Numbered from the stretch's first letter, positions 25,859 to 35,040 are shown. The stretch is DNA of 64,000 bases from an uncultured Porphyromonadaceae bacterium (GCA_946187345.1 CAMHQD010000009.1:1-64000); one strand, 5' to 3'. Program-made: numbers and translations. Notes: generated from the sequence alone by a model not told the origin.

Positions 25859-26694
25859 GAAATATCAGAAATTGTACAGGCGGCAATCTCGATACCGGCG
25901 TATCGAAATGCCCCATCGACCTCGCCAACATCATCGGCGCGATTGTCGTTGAACCCGGCATGAGTTTCCCTGCGGATGCGACCGCCGCGTCCATCAAGCA
26001 GGCCTGCCATGCCGACCGCCCCAACCGCCTCATGCCCATCATGTCTTTCGTCGAGTACGCGAAGGACGGCGGAGAGCCCAATGTCAGCTCCGTCGGCTAC
26101 GGCGGCAACCAAGTGACCAACATCGGCGCACGCACCGACACGTTCACGCTCGACAAGTGCTACACCGACCTTGCCGCACAGTTGAACAAGGCCGTGAACA
26201 AGAAGTTCGAGGTGTTCTACTTTGACGAGAACAACGTAGTCTATGGCTTGCAGGACGGTGACAACCTGCGCGGCTTCCCCCTGACCACGCTCTATCCGAC
26301 CGTGACACCTCACCCCACCAGCTCGAACCCAGCGACGCTCACCGTCTCGTTCGCTTTCGTGAACGCCCGCGACGCCATCGAGAACTTCGACTATCTGGAG
26401 CTTGACTTCAACCTGAAGAACTCGCTTGTGGGGCTGACGGCCGTCAAGCTCGTTGCTACCGGCGCAGCCAACAAGTACAAGATTATCGAGGCACAGGGCG
26501 GCTATGACTTGACTTCTAAGTTCGGCTCAACCATCGCCTCCAACGCCCAAGCAGTCCTCAACAACGTGACCGCCGCAACCTATGACAGCGAGACCGAGAC
26601 GCTGACCCTGACCACCAGCGAGGGCAACACGCCGTCGCTCAAGGCACCGTCGGCACTCTACACCGCCGAGATTGAGGGCATCGTATCGGCATGA
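25855..26694 (+). CDS. putative major tail tube protein
   Basis: The 279-residue protein lies upstream of the tape-measure gene as tail tube proteins do. It has a beta-rich middle (TFTLDKCYTDLAAQLNKAVN, EVFYFDENNVVYGLQDGDN) and a C-terminal Thr/Ser-rich part (ETLTLTTSEGNTPS) resembling an Ig-like extension. The leader AATCAAACCACTTAATAACTG just upstream is a degenerate copy of the early leader motif. Confidence 0.65.
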   Translation: MRNIRNCTGGNLDTGVSKCPIDLANIIGAIVVEPGMSFPADATAASIKQACHADRPNRLMPIMSFVEYAKDGGEPNVSSVGYGGNQVTNIGARTDTFTLDKCYTDLAAQLNKAVNKKFEVFYFDENNVVYGLQDGDNLRGFPLTTLYPTVTPHPTSSNPATLTVSFAFVNARDAIENFDYLELDFNLKNSLVGLTAVKLVATGAANKYKIIEAQGGYDLTSKFGSTIASNAQAVLNNVTAATYDSETETLTLTTSEGNTPSLKAPSALYTAEIEGIVSA

Positions 26695-26867
26695 TAATCG
26701 AGGGAGTATTTTTCGTTGTCGAGGCTTGCAGGGCCATGAGCAAAGATGAGTTTGTTGCGGCATTCATCGAAGTGTTCTGGCAGGACAGGCCTCGCAAGGA
26801 ACGCAAGAAGATTTTGACTGACGCTTACGCCCTGATTAATCCGCCCGAGAAGTCAGACAAGAAGTGA
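26691..26867 (+). CDS. 58-residue tail-region protein
   Basis: A short frame overlaps the tube gene stop by 4 bp and encodes MIIEGVFFVVEACRAMSKDE then FVAAFIEVFW and a basic, Lys-rich end. Position between tube and tape measure is where tail assembly chaperones are found, but it is far shorter than known ones. A terminator follows it directly. Confidence 0.6.
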   Translation: MIIEGVFFVVEACRAMSKDEFVAAFIEVFWQDRPRKERKKILTDAYALINPPEKSDKK

Positions 26868-26875
26868 AACCCGAT

Positions 26876-26909
26876 GGGCGGTGTTATCGATGGTGACACC
26901 GCCCTTTTT
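26876..26909 (+). terminator. rho-independent terminator after tail tube genes
   Basis: A perfect 9-bp stem (GGGCGGTGT / ACACCGCCC) with an 11-nt loop runs into TTTTT. It would cut the abundant tube transcript from the following genes. Confidence 0.85.
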
Positions 26910-26921
26910 AATCAAATTACT

Positions 26922-27440
26922 ATGGCGACATTTGATGAAGTATTTGATGCGGTCAAGAAATGGACTGACAATTTCGAGGAGAAGTGTTTCGAGTGCATGG
27001 ACAGCAACCAGTCCGTGTTTGTCCGCGCCATCCGTGAGCAGATGTACAGCGGTCTGAAAGGTGACGGCACGCACATAACGCCCTCGTATGACGATGACCC
27101 ATTCTTTGAAGAGCCTGGAATGTGGCACCACGGCAGCGACCGTTACAAGGCGTGGAAAGGTGAGATAACGCCTCCCGAGCCGGGTGATATGCTCGGACTG
27201 CCACCGCGTCCATACGACACGCCGAACCTGTTCATCAACGGCAAGTTCCATAGCGAGGTGTATTCACAAAAGGGCGACAGGCAGATAGAGGTCAAAGTCG
27301 AAGAGAGCGGTGACGGCCCCGACATCGTGGGCAAGTACGGCGAGGAGTTGCTTGACATCGGCGGACGCGCCACAGAGTACTTCAACGAGACCTATTTAGA
27401 GCCGCATTTACAGGACTTTTTCAATGATTGTGGATTATGA
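26922..27440 (+). CDS. hypothetical tail protein
   Basis: The 172-residue protein starts MATFDEVFDAVKKWTDNF at the ATG after the terminator; the ATG at 26874 is inside the terminator stem and is rejected. Its C-terminal part (IGGRATEYFNETYLEPHLQD) is helical. Position before the tape measure fits a tail-assembly role; no family is recognised. Confidence 0.6.
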   Translation: MATFDEVFDAVKKWTDNFEEKCFECMDSNQSVFVRAIREQMYSGLKGDGTHITPSYDDDPFFEEPGMWHHGSDRYKAWKGEITPPEPGDMLGLPPRPYDTPNLFINGKFHSEVYSQKGDRQIEVKVEESGDGPDIVGKYGEELLDIGGRATEYFNETYLEPHLQDFFNDCGL

Positions 27441-27625
27441 GTTGCGGTTGCGAGAACAAGAAGAAATCGAGCGAGTACGAGCGTATGTATCGCCTCGCGA
27501 AAGCGTGCGCGAAGATGGAGGGCGCAATCATGGAGTTGCGCCAGAGTGATGATGGCACATATTCCTTCAACCGCGTAGGCGTTGAGGGCAAAGGCAAGTT
27601 AATTGAGTATATTCACTATTTGTAA
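27437..27625 (+). CDS. small Cys-containing protein
   Basis: The 62-residue protein begins MSCGCENKKKSSEYERMYRL and overlaps the previous stop by 4 bp. CGC at the N-terminus and a helical middle are seen. Function is unknown. Confidence 0.55.
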   Translation: MSCGCENKKKSSEYERMYRLAKACAKMEGAIMELRQSDDGTYSFNRVGVEGKGKLIEYIHYL

Positions 27626-27635
27626 ACAACACATC

Positions 27636-30600
27636 ATGGCAATAAAGATAACAGATTTGGTTGACCAGCAGGCGATGCAGCAGCTCACCGACCTTGCTAC
27701 GAAGTTTGACGAGATTAAGGCGAAGTATGTGCAGATCGCCACGGAACTCATCGCCGGCATCAACATCAAAGTTACCGTTGTGGGTGACTTGGAGAGGCTG
27801 GACACGCTCGTTCGCACCACGTCGCGGCAGCTGATTGACACGTCCAAGCAGATGACCGCCGCAGTCGAGGAACAGCAGCAAGCATTAAAACGCACGACTG
27901 CCACCATTGCCGAACAACTGCAAAAGAACGCCCAATATAACGCAGGCATACGAGAAACAATCAAGATTGATGAGCAAGCGTTAGACATTGCCCGCAGTCT
28001 GCTTGGCTCATACGATGAACGGTTGAGCGCATATTCTAAACTTGTGAAAGATGAAAAGGAATATCGCGCATCGCTATCCGACTTGAACAAGCAACTCAAG
28101 GACGGCAAAGTGACCAATCAGGACTACACAGACAAACTCGAAACATTGCAAAGGAAACTGCGTCAAGTGTCGGCCGACAAAAAAGAGTTGTCAAAAACTC
28201 TATCAGCCGAAGAGCGAATGAACGCATCGGTGGCTGGCTCTTACGATGAATTGCGAAATCGCCTTGAACTCTACAAATACGCCCTGAAACAAGTGCCGAA
28301 AGACGAGGCCGAATGGGGCGACATGTCCACGGAACAAAAGCAGAAAATTCAGCAACTCCGTGCCGCCGTCAGTGAGCTTGTGAATGAGTTGAAATATCAG
28401 GGCGAGTTGATGGGTGAGCATCAGATGAATGTCGGTAACTACTCGTCTGCAATGGACGGTGCTGCCGTCAATGTGAAAGAAGTCAGCAGATACCTCGAGG
28501 AGTACCGGGTAGCCACCGATAACGGCATTGCCTCGACCGATGACATTACGAGGGTGTTGGGTATTGAGGCAACGACCACCGAGCAACTGATTGCGCAAAA
28601 CAAAGCACTCACCACTGCCATCGGTCAAGTTGACCAGACGCAAGCCGGGGCAAAGGAGACCATAGACGCGATGAACGCCAAAATTGTTGAAAACAAGATG
28701 AAGATTTTGGACGTTGATGGCGTAATGGCTTCCCATGCAACTACCATTGAAGAAGCTAAGGCACAGAATAAAGCACTCATTGAGGCGCAGAAGTTGCTCA
28801 ACCTCAACACCGATGAGGGCAAGGCAAAATACACCGAGTATGGCCAGCGCATAGCCGAGAATAAACAGTTCCTCGCAGAGCATACTCAGGGCGTTGTTGC
28901 CGATGATGATGCCAGCAAGAAGTACCTGGTGACAATGGAGAATGTCGCCGCAGCCCTCGCCCACCAAGCAACATCCATTGCCGAGGCTAAAGAGCAGAAC
29001 AAACTGCTTGATGCCGCTATTCAGCAAATTGACTTTACTGCCGACGATGCTCAAAGTCGGCTGGAGCAATACCGCGCCAAAATTGAGGAAAACAAAATCG
29101 CCATCGCCAATTTCACCGGCGAAGTCCGTGACAATAGCGGCGCAACCAATGAGCAACAAAGTGCCATCGATGCGGCAAACGCCGCCCTCTCTACACAAGT
29201 AACATCTATCGCCGAGGCAGAGGCGCAGAATAAGATACTCGCCGCCGCGATTAAAGAAGTCAATATAACCGAGGACGATGCTATTGAGAAGATTACCCAG
29301 TATCGTGCCAAGATTGAGGAGAACGAGGCTACAATCTCGAAGTTCAATGGCAAACTCATAGAGAATGAGCAATTGTTTCGCAGTGCAGAAAACGCCTTGC
29401 AGACCGATGCACAAAGTGCCAGCGAGGCGGCAAAGCAAAACGAGATACTTGCCGAGGCCATAAACAAAGTAAACAAACATGCCGACGGCGCAAAAGAAAA
29501 GATTAATCAATATAACGCGAAAATCAAAGAGAATGAGCGAGTAATCCAATCCAACCAAAAGGCAAGTGAGGGCATGGTTAGCACGATGGCTCAAATGCTG
29601 GGCATTAACACTCGTTTCGGCACATCGATGCAGTCCTTGGCTACCAGTGCGGCGAATGGCGGCAATGTAATAACAGGACTCACTACGAAAGTAAAGGCAT
29701 TTGGCACAACACTCACTGGACTGCTTGCTAATCCTTACGTCCTCGCTTTTTTGGGCATTGCCGGAGTTGTGGCTGGTTTCAAGTGGTGGTATGATTATAA
29801 CAAAGGACTTGTAGAGGCCAGTCGATTGACGAAGTACTTCACCGGACTGACAGGTGACAGTATGAAGTCGGTACGAGACCACGTGCAAGCTGTGGCTGAC
29901 ACTTTCGGCAAAGAATTTACTCCCACTCTAAAAGCCGCAAACGCTATAGCCAAAAACATGGGCGTCAGCGTCGATCACGCTGTTGATTTGATTGCCAAAG
30001 GTTTAGCAGCCGGCGGAAATAACAGTGAGCAATACCTGTCCAATCTGGAGCGGTATGCGCCGACATTCCAAAAGATGGGCATGAGTGCAGAAGAAGCGGT
30101 AGCCGAAATGGCGCGCCTGGACAGTGCAGGAGTAAACTCATCGAGGGCTCTGACCGCTATGAGCAAAGCGTCACTGCAACTGCGAACTATGAATTTGGGC
30201 ACAAGTGACAGTCTCAAAGCGATTGGCATCAATGCAACGCAGATGACCAAAGACATTCAGACTGGCTCAAAGACCACCACACAGGCACTAAGTGAGATTG
30301 CCGAAAAAGTCAAAGAGACTGGCAGTCACAGCCGTGAAGCTGCCGCAGTTATGAAAAATTTATTCGGCGCACGCGGTGAGAGTGCTATTGGTGAGGGATT
30401 CCTTGACTTCCTTGCGAATGCCAACACAAGCATGGAGGAACTTCTCGGCAAAGAGGACAGTTTCCAGCGATTAAAGCTCCAAGAGGTAGAGGTGAATAAA
30501 GAACTTGAGGACGTTGTCGCATCTTTGTTTGACATGACAGGAGGCGGATTTGAGAGTGCTACAACCAAATGCAAAATATGGATTAAGCAAGGCCTGATTG

Positions 30601-32831
30601 TCGCTATTAAGTGGATTGTCGATATTATTAACTACTTTATAGACCTGTACAATGAGAGTACTATGTTTAGGGGTGCTATAGAGAGTCTTATAGCCTATTG
30701 GAAATTACTCTGGCAGGTCATCAAACTTGCGTGCAATCTAATTATAGATGCCGTTAAAGCTGTAGGCCGGAGTTTTAAGGGATTAGGAACAATCATGGAG
30801 GGTGTGATGACGTTCAGTCCAGAGTTAATCAAAAAAGGACTGAATGAAATGCTTGATAATTTCAAGGCGACATGGGGAGAGATTGGAGCTGACATTGCTC
30901 AATTCGGCCGTGATACCGCTCAGGGATATGTAGATGCGTTCAACAATACCGTTAAGCGAAACCACATCAATAGAATTGATGTCAATAGCATCAGTGGTGC
31001 AGATGTTGGCGCAGATGGCGGTGGAGTGTCAACAACTCCAGTTGATGACCCTACAACGCCAAAGGCCAAAGGAGGTAAAACAAAGAAGGACAATTCAGCC
31101 GAAAAGCAGCGTCAGGCGGAACTCAAAGCTGAGGAGGCAACACTGGAGGCTATGCTCGAACTGGAAACGAACTACCACAAGAAAGAACTAATTAAAATTG
31201 AACTCCAGTACACGAAAAAAATTAACGCTATCAAGGGCAACAGCGAGAAAGAGCAACAAGCACGTCAGGCATTACTTAATGCTATGAACCATGCACTATC
31301 AGAGTGCGAATATAACTATCAGGTAAAACTCTATGAGACCAACACAGCCAACCGACTTGCAATCGCAAAAGAGGGCAGCCTTGAAGAATACCGCATCAAA
31401 CAGGAGCAACTTGACAAACAGCATGAGGCGGAATTGCGAGAGGCTGAACGCACCGATGCCGATGTAAACCTGATTAACGCCAAATACATCAAGCAGAGTG
31501 CTGAGTTGCTTGAAGAATACGAGAAAAAGCGACTTGCCAAAATGGCAGAGACCGCCGCAACAGAGCAGGTTATCCGTGACAACTCCCTAAAAATGGAGCT
31601 TGACAACCTGCGAGAGTTGGAGGCAAAAGAGTTACAGATGGCCGGCAGCAATGAGGAAAAGATTGCTGACATCAAAGAGAAATATGCCAACCTTACTGCC
31701 GAAACGCAGGAACGTTATGCCATCGAGAGTGCGAAAAAACAGCTTGAGGCATACAAGCAGCAGATAAACGCACTTTTCAAGAGTGAGACTGCATTCGACT
31801 CTTTTTTTGATGATTTGCAGGACATCGATGCAAGTACCATCCTGCTTGAGGGCATAGGATTGGCTCACGATGACGCGCTCAACCTCGCCAAGTCGCTCGC
31901 ATCGGCAGAACTCGACATCGACAATGCCGTGACCGATGCCAAGCTGGCCAACATCGGGCGCGTCACTGACGCAAGCAAGAAAGCGAGCGAGAAACGCATT
32001 GCCAACGCCGAGAAATGGCTGGATGCCGCTGCAGATGCGTGCAGCAACATTACCGACCTCGTATCAACACTTTTCGACGGCCAAATCCAAAAGATAGAGG
32101 AGGAAGAAGAAGCCAACCAGCAAAAGTATGATGCCGAAATCGCCGCCATTGACATGATGGCTGAAAAGGGGCAGATTACCGAGGACGAGGCGGCTATCCG
32201 CAAACGCGCCATCGAGGAAGAGAACGCCAAGAAAGAGGAGGAACTTGCCAAGCGCAAGGCAAAACTCCAGTACAAGCAGGCAGTAGCCGAGAAAGCCAAC
32301 TCAATCGCCCAAATCGGCATCGCCACCGCGTTAGGCATCATGAAAGCCGCGCCCAACTGGGTAAACATGGCCCTCGTCGCCGCCATGGGTGCTATCCAGC
32401 TTGCCACGGCGATAGCACAGCCCATCAAGGCTTATAAGGAGGGTACAGACTACCACCCCGGCGGACTGGCCGTTGTGGGTGACGGCGGAAAGCGTGAAGT
32501 TGTCGAGAGCAAGGGCAAATACTGGATAACGCCCAAAGTGCCTACGCTTGTGAATATGCCCGAGGGGTCAAAGGTGTTCCCCGACTTCCTCGAGTTTATC
32601 GCCAACGAGCCGCGCCCGAACTACGGCGACATCCTCGCCGCGCTGCCGTTGCCCGACATCACCCCACTGCTATATGCCTCGACACAGCCACAAGTCATCG
32701 TGAACAATGACTACAGAGCCCTGCAACGCGACATCAGGGAACAAAGCCAAATACTCAAGGCGATGATCAAGCAAGACCGCAGGCTGGCAGCAAAGGCGAA
32801 ATATGACCGTTACAGAGCCGAGAGGATATGA
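27636..32831 (+). CDS. tail tape measure protein
   Basis: The 1731-residue protein is the longest single frame apart from the fibre and sits where the tape measure belongs. It begins with helical coiled coil, then five tandem repeats of roughly 65-80 residues, then a hydrophobic hinge (NPYVLAFLGIAGVVAGFKWW), a TP901-like domain (AANAIAKNMGVSVDHAVDLI; GMSAEEAVAEMARLDSAGVN), more membrane-like segments, a long charged coiled coil (about 1180-1620), and a C-terminal part ending in a basic tail. It should set tail length and help DNA passage through the envelope. ATG 27636 fits MAIKITDLVDQQAM; the earlier ATG runs over the previous gene. Confidence 0.9.
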   Translation: MAIKITDLVDQQAMQQLTDLATKFDEIKAKYVQIATELIAGINIKVTVVGDLERLDTLVRTTSRQLIDTSKQMTAAVEEQQQALKRTTATIAEQLQKNAQYNAGIRETIKIDEQALDIARSLLGSYDERLSAYSKLVKDEKEYRASLSDLNKQLKDGKVTNQDYTDKLETLQRKLRQVSADKKELSKTLSAEERMNASVAGSYDELRNRLELYKYALKQVPKDEAEWGDMSTEQKQKIQQLRAAVSELVNELKYQGELMGEHQMNVGNYSSAMDGAAVNVKEVSRYLEEYRVATDNGIASTDDITRVLGIEATTTEQLIAQNKALTTAIGQVDQTQAGAKETIDAMNAKIVENKMKILDVDGVMASHATTIEEAKAQNKALIEAQKLLNLNTDEGKAKYTEYGQRIAENKQFLAEHTQGVVADDDASKKYLVTMENVAAALAHQATSIAEAKEQNKLLDAAIQQIDFTADDAQSRLEQYRAKIEENKIAIANFTGEVRDNSGATNEQQSAIDAANAALSTQVTSIAEAEAQNKILAAAIKEVNITEDDAIEKITQYRAKIEENEATISKFNGKLIENEQLFRSAENALQTDAQSASEAAKQNEILAEAINKVNKHADGAKEKINQYNAKIKENERVIQSNQKASEGMVSTMAQMLGINTRFGTSMQSLATSAANGGNVITGLTTKVKAFGTTLTGLLANPYVLAFLGIAGVVAGFKWWYDYNKGLVEASRLTKYFTGLTGDSMKSVRDHVQAVADTFGKEFTPTLKAANAIAKNMGVSVDHAVDLIAKGLAAGGNNSEQYLSNLERYAPTFQKMGMSAEEAVAEMARLDSAGVNSSRALTAMSKASLQLRTMNLGTSDSLKAIGINATQMTKDIQTGSKTTTQALSEIAEKVKETGSHSREAAAVMKNLFGARGESAIGEGFLDFLANANTSMEELLGKEDSFQRLKLQEVEVNKELEDVVASLFDMTGGGFESATTKCKIWIKQGLIVAIKWIVDIINYFIDLYNESTMFRGAIESLIAYWKLLWQVIKLACNLIIDAVKAVGRSFKGLGTIMEGVMTFSPELIKKGLNEMLDNFKATWGEIGADIAQFGRDTAQGYVDAFNNTVKRNHINRIDVNSISGADVGADGGGVSTTPVDDPTTPKAKGGKTKKDNSAEKQRQAELKAEEATLEAMLELETNYHKKELIKIELQYTKKINAIKGNSEKEQQARQALLNAMNHALSECEYNYQVKLYETNTANRLAIAKEGSLEEYRIKQEQLDKQHEAELREAERTDADVNLINAKYIKQSAELLEEYEKKRLAKMAETAATEQVIRDNSLKMELDNLRELEAKELQMAGSNEEKIADIKEKYANLTAETQERYAIESAKKQLEAYKQQINALFKSETAFDSFFDDLQDIDASTILLEGIGLAHDDALNLAKSLASAELDIDNAVTDAKLANIGRVTDASKKASEKRIANAEKWLDAAADACSNITDLVSTLFDGQIQKIEEEEEANQQKYDAEIAAIDMMAEKGQITEDEAAIRKRAIEEENAKKEEELAKRKAKLQYKQAVAEKANSIAQIGIATALGIMKAAPNWVNMALVAAMGAIQLATAIAQPIKAYKEGTDYHPGGLAVVGDGGKREVVESKGKYWITPKVPTLVNMPEGSKVFPDFLEFIANEPRPNYGDILAALPLPDITPLLYASTQPQVIVNNDYRALQRDIREQSQILKAMIKQDRRLAAKAKYDRYRAERI
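28540..29550 (+). repeat. five tandem protein repeats inside the tape measure gene
   Basis: Five units share the pattern A-T-(S/T)-I-x-E-A-x-x-Q-N-K-x-L, a helical stretch, then Y-x-x-K-I-x-E-N-x-x-x-I. Examples are ATTIEEAKAQNKALIEAQK, ATSIAEAKEQNKLLDAAIQ and VTSIAEAEAQNKILAAAIK. The DNA copies are diverged, so the duplication is old. Confidence 0.75.
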
Positions 32832-33412
32832 AAGAGAAACTGAGTGACCTGACCCTCGCCGAGTTCATAGACATGGAGTGCGGCGACCTCGACGTGCTGA
32901 AAGGCAGTCATGAGATAGTGAAACCTGCAAAGCTGCTTGAATGCCGTGAGCGGCTGTCGCACGAGTTCCAGTCCATCGCCAGCCCCGCTTTGTTCAAGTC
33001 GATGATTTACGACCGTGAGCGCAAAGGCAAGATGCGTGCAAAGGCAATGCTTTTCAACACACTCAAATCGATGATAGAGATTGAGGCATTTGACGATGTA
33101 CGCAAACTGTTGAGCTTGTACGGCCACGACCCGGGCGGCCGTGACGATGAATGGGTGGCGCGCCATGTGACCAGCCAACTGAACGCGGCGACCTTTGAGT
33201 TAAAGCGCATGGGGATTGAGGTTCCGAAAACCGAGGATGCCACCCCCGATGAGATACGCAAGGGCTACGAGGGCATGGTGGCCGACCTAATGATTGCCAA
33301 CAAGATGAGCATAGACATCTACACCATCCGTGCAAGTGTTTTCGCCTCGATGGTGTACAAGGCAAACGAGATGGCGAGAGCCATGAACAGCAAGATAAAG
33401 TCCCGCAAATAA
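32828..33412 (+). CDS. hypothetical tail-region protein
   Basis: The 194-residue helical protein overlaps the tape measure stop by 4 bp. It has DLTLAEFIDMECGDLDVL at the N-terminus and a long central helix pair. Position suggests a tail assembly function. It is closed by a terminator. Confidence 0.6.
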   Translation: MKEKLSDLTLAEFIDMECGDLDVLKGSHEIVKPAKLLECRERLSHEFQSIASPALFKSMIYDRERKGKMRAKAMLFNTLKSMIEIEAFDDVRKLLSLYGHDPGGRDDEWVARHVTSQLNAATFELKRMGIEVPKTEDATPDEIRKGYEGMVADLMIANKMSIDIYTIRASVFASMVYKANEMARAMNSKIKSRK

Positions 33413-33432
33413 TGCAATGTACTCTGATGATT

Positions 33433-33465
33433 GGGCTGTAAGGTGCGATACCTTGCAGCCCTTTT
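33433..33465 (+). terminator. rho-independent terminator
   Basis: A 12-bp stem with one G-T pair (GGGCTGTAAGGT / ACCTTGCAGCCC) and a 5-nt loop is followed by TTTT. Confidence 0.8.
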
Positions 33466-33527
33466 CGTCGCTCAATATGAACATTTTACTTTGTTGTTTA
33501 GTAATAATTTCGGTAAACAATGAAATT

Positions 33528-33701
33528 ATGAGCATCAACAAAGAGATAGACCGCCTGACTGCGAGGGTGGCGGTCATTGAGCAAAAATGTGACCTGATAC
33601 TGGCACGCATTAAGACCCTCCAAACAAGTAGAGACATTGACGGACAGATTGAGCGGATGCACCGCCAAGCGAGAGCGATGCGCAAGCACCTACGGCGATG
33701 A
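33528..33701 (+). CDS. small coiled-coil protein
   Basis: The 57-residue product starts MSINKEIDRLTARVAVIEQK and is one heptad-like helix with a basic end. The frame back to 33417 crosses the terminator, so 33528 is chosen. It is coupled by a 4-bp overlap to the sigma-factor gene and could bind it or its product. Confidence 0.5.
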   Translation: MSINKEIDRLTARVAVIEQKCDLILARIKTLQTSRDIDGQIERMHRQARAMRKHLRR

Positions 33702-34171
33702 ACGGAGTGGGCGAAATGATTGCCGACCTCTATCCGTGGATTAGGGGTGTGGCATGCCGCATCTCGTTGAACGAGATGGACGGCGAAGATTTGGCGCATG
33801 ACACGATAGTTAAGGCATTGCTAAACCGCCGTAGATTTGACCGTTCAAAGGACATCAAGCCATGGCTGATGACCATCATGATGAATACGCTAAAGAGCGA
33901 CACACGGCACCGGCATTGCATTGAGTTCTGCCCCCTGCAAGATGATTGGGCAGGTGCGACCCTTGACATGGCACGGCGATATGAGTTGCAGTCAATCTTG
34001 GAGACGATAAGCGGCGTGGCAGAGCGTGACATCAGGATGCGGTCATTATGGCTATACGCTCATGGCTACGACTATGGTGAGATAGCCGTAATCACCAATG
34101 CGAGCATCGGCACCGTCAAGAGCCGTTTGCACTACTCACGCAAGCGGCTGAAAATGTTGCTAAACCTCTAA
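33698..34171 (+). CDS. ECF-type RNA polymerase sigma factor-like protein
   Basis: The 157-residue protein has both conserved sigma regions. Region 2 is LNEMDGEDLAHDTIVKALLN, RSKDIKPWLMTIMMNTLKSD, TRHRH. Region 4 is YDYGEIAVITNASIGTVKSR, LHYSRKRLK. It should direct RNA polymerase to special promoters or act as a sigma-like activator. Its place between tape measure and baseplate genes is unusual for a regulator. The late promoter family with a dyad and no -33 box is a possible target, unproven. Confidence 0.82.
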   Translation: MNGVGEMIADLYPWIRGVACRISLNEMDGEDLAHDTIVKALLNRRRFDRSKDIKPWLMTIMMNTLKSDTRHRHCIEFCPLQDDWAGATLDMARRYELQSILETISGVAERDIRMRSLWLYAHGYDYGEIAVITNASIGTVKSRLHYSRKRLKMLLNL

Positions 34172-34172
34172 A

Positions 34173-34290
34173 TGTCAGTAAAAGTTAAGGCGCTAAAATG
34201 GCGGGCAAAAAATTTGCGTCTATTGTAAATATACGCTAACTTTACAGTACAATAATAAACTACAAGTCAAACCATTAAACTGTAAAAGTT
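34173..34290 (+). promoter_or_regulatory. repeated early promoter cassette, copy E
   Basis: The upstream element GTTAAGGCGCTAAAATGGCGG follows the sigma gene stop. TTTG (34213-34216), 20 nt, TAACTTTA (34237-34244), then the leader CAAGTCAAACCA (34263-34274) and AAAAGTT just before the ATG. It is the same cassette as in the replication module, here within the tail module. Confidence 0.72.
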
Positions 34291-34626
34291 ATGCAGACAA
34301 AAACAAATTTCCGCGTGAGAGTTATGAACTATGCTCATCACATCTTCGAGACCCAGAACTACACATGGAGTGCCGCATTGAAAAAGGCATGGACGCTTTA
34401 CCGACTCGTCAAGGCCATGCGCAAAGGTGTGGTTAAGTTCTACTATGAGAAAGTCGATGGCAGTGCCCGAGTTGCCTACGGCACACTGTGCAATCTTCCT
34501 GCCGGAGTGACTTTCCGCAAGAAAAGCGGCAAGACTCCGAGCTTCAGCACAATGTGCTACTGGGACACCAAAAAGCAGGCATTCCGCTCATTCCGGGTTG
34601 AGAACTTCATCGCCGTAGCCGTATGA
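34291..34626 (+). CDS. WYL_2/DUF2693-like SH3-fold protein
   Basis: The 111-residue protein has GVVKFYYEKVDGSARVAYGT, then YWDTKKQAFRSFRVENFIAV, matching the Sm/SH3-barrel pattern of the DUF2693/WYL_2 family common in Bacteroidetes mobile elements. A nucleic-acid or ligand-sensing role is plausible. It is expressed from the early cassette, not the tail operon. Confidence 0.7.
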   Translation: MQTKTNFRVRVMNYAHHIFETQNYTWSAALKKAWTLYRLVKAMRKGVVKFYYEKVDGSARVAYGTLCNLPAGVTFRKKSGKTPSFSTMCYWDTKKQAFRSFRVENFIAVAV

Positions 34627-34901
34627 ATGGTTTACTTATCACCCCCGAGGCGAGCGTGACCGAGTTAGTCCCTGCGAATGGCAGGGACTTCACGCTCGAA
34701 GAGTTGCAGAGAAGCGTTGGCGGGTGCATCGAAATCCTCGACCTCACGCCAAAGACCATCATGATTGTGAATGAGGATGGCAAAGGCAGACTGTACCCGA
34801 ATATGATGGCGACTGTTATCGCCAAAGGATGCCGAGCAATATTCCCTCGTGACTACATCGCCGGCAATGCCGTGATGTGTCCGAGCTGCATGGTTAAGTG
34901 A
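34623..34901 (+). CDS. DUF3846-like protein
   Basis: The 92-residue protein has VPANGRDFTLEELQRSVGGC, IEIL and MIVNEDGKGRLYPNMMATVI, DYIAGNAV, the DUF3846 pattern. The family occurs in phages and conjugative elements with unknown function. It is coupled to the gene before it by a 4-bp overlap. Confidence 0.75.
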   Translation: MNGLLITPEASVTELVPANGRDFTLEELQRSVGGCIEILDLTPKTIMIVNEDGKGRLYPNMMATVIAKGCRAIFPRDYIAGNAVMCPSCMVK

Positions 34902-34925
34902 GCCATCCTTTTAATTGAAAAAGAT

Positions 34926-34961
34926 GGCCGATTTCGTGCCCCAAAATTGCCGAAATCGGCC
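34926..34961 (+). terminator. hairpin closing the early-type cassette
   Basis: A perfect 11-bp stem (GGCCGATTTCG / CGAAATCGGCC) with a 14-nt loop follows the DUF3846 gene by 24 bp. An A-rich stretch rather than a T-run comes next, so termination is likely only partial or works on the other strand. Confidence 0.6.
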
Positions 34962-35008
34962 GTTTGAAGAAAAAAAACGCACTTTTTTTGAAAAAAGTTG
35001 CCAAAAAA

Positions 35009-35040
35009 TTTGCACAATCAACAAATGTTGATTACCTTTG
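35009..35040 (+). promoter_or_regulatory. Bacteroidetes-type promoter
   Basis: TTTG (35009-35012), 20 nt, then TACCTTTG (35033-35040): a full match to the -33/-7 consensus. It precedes a 46-residue gene and is the best vegetative promoter in the window. Confidence 0.85.

Noticed and set aside
28203-29888. 561-codon open frame on the minus strand
   Set aside because: It is a shadow of the tape measure gene; the product has no recognisable pattern and no promoter.
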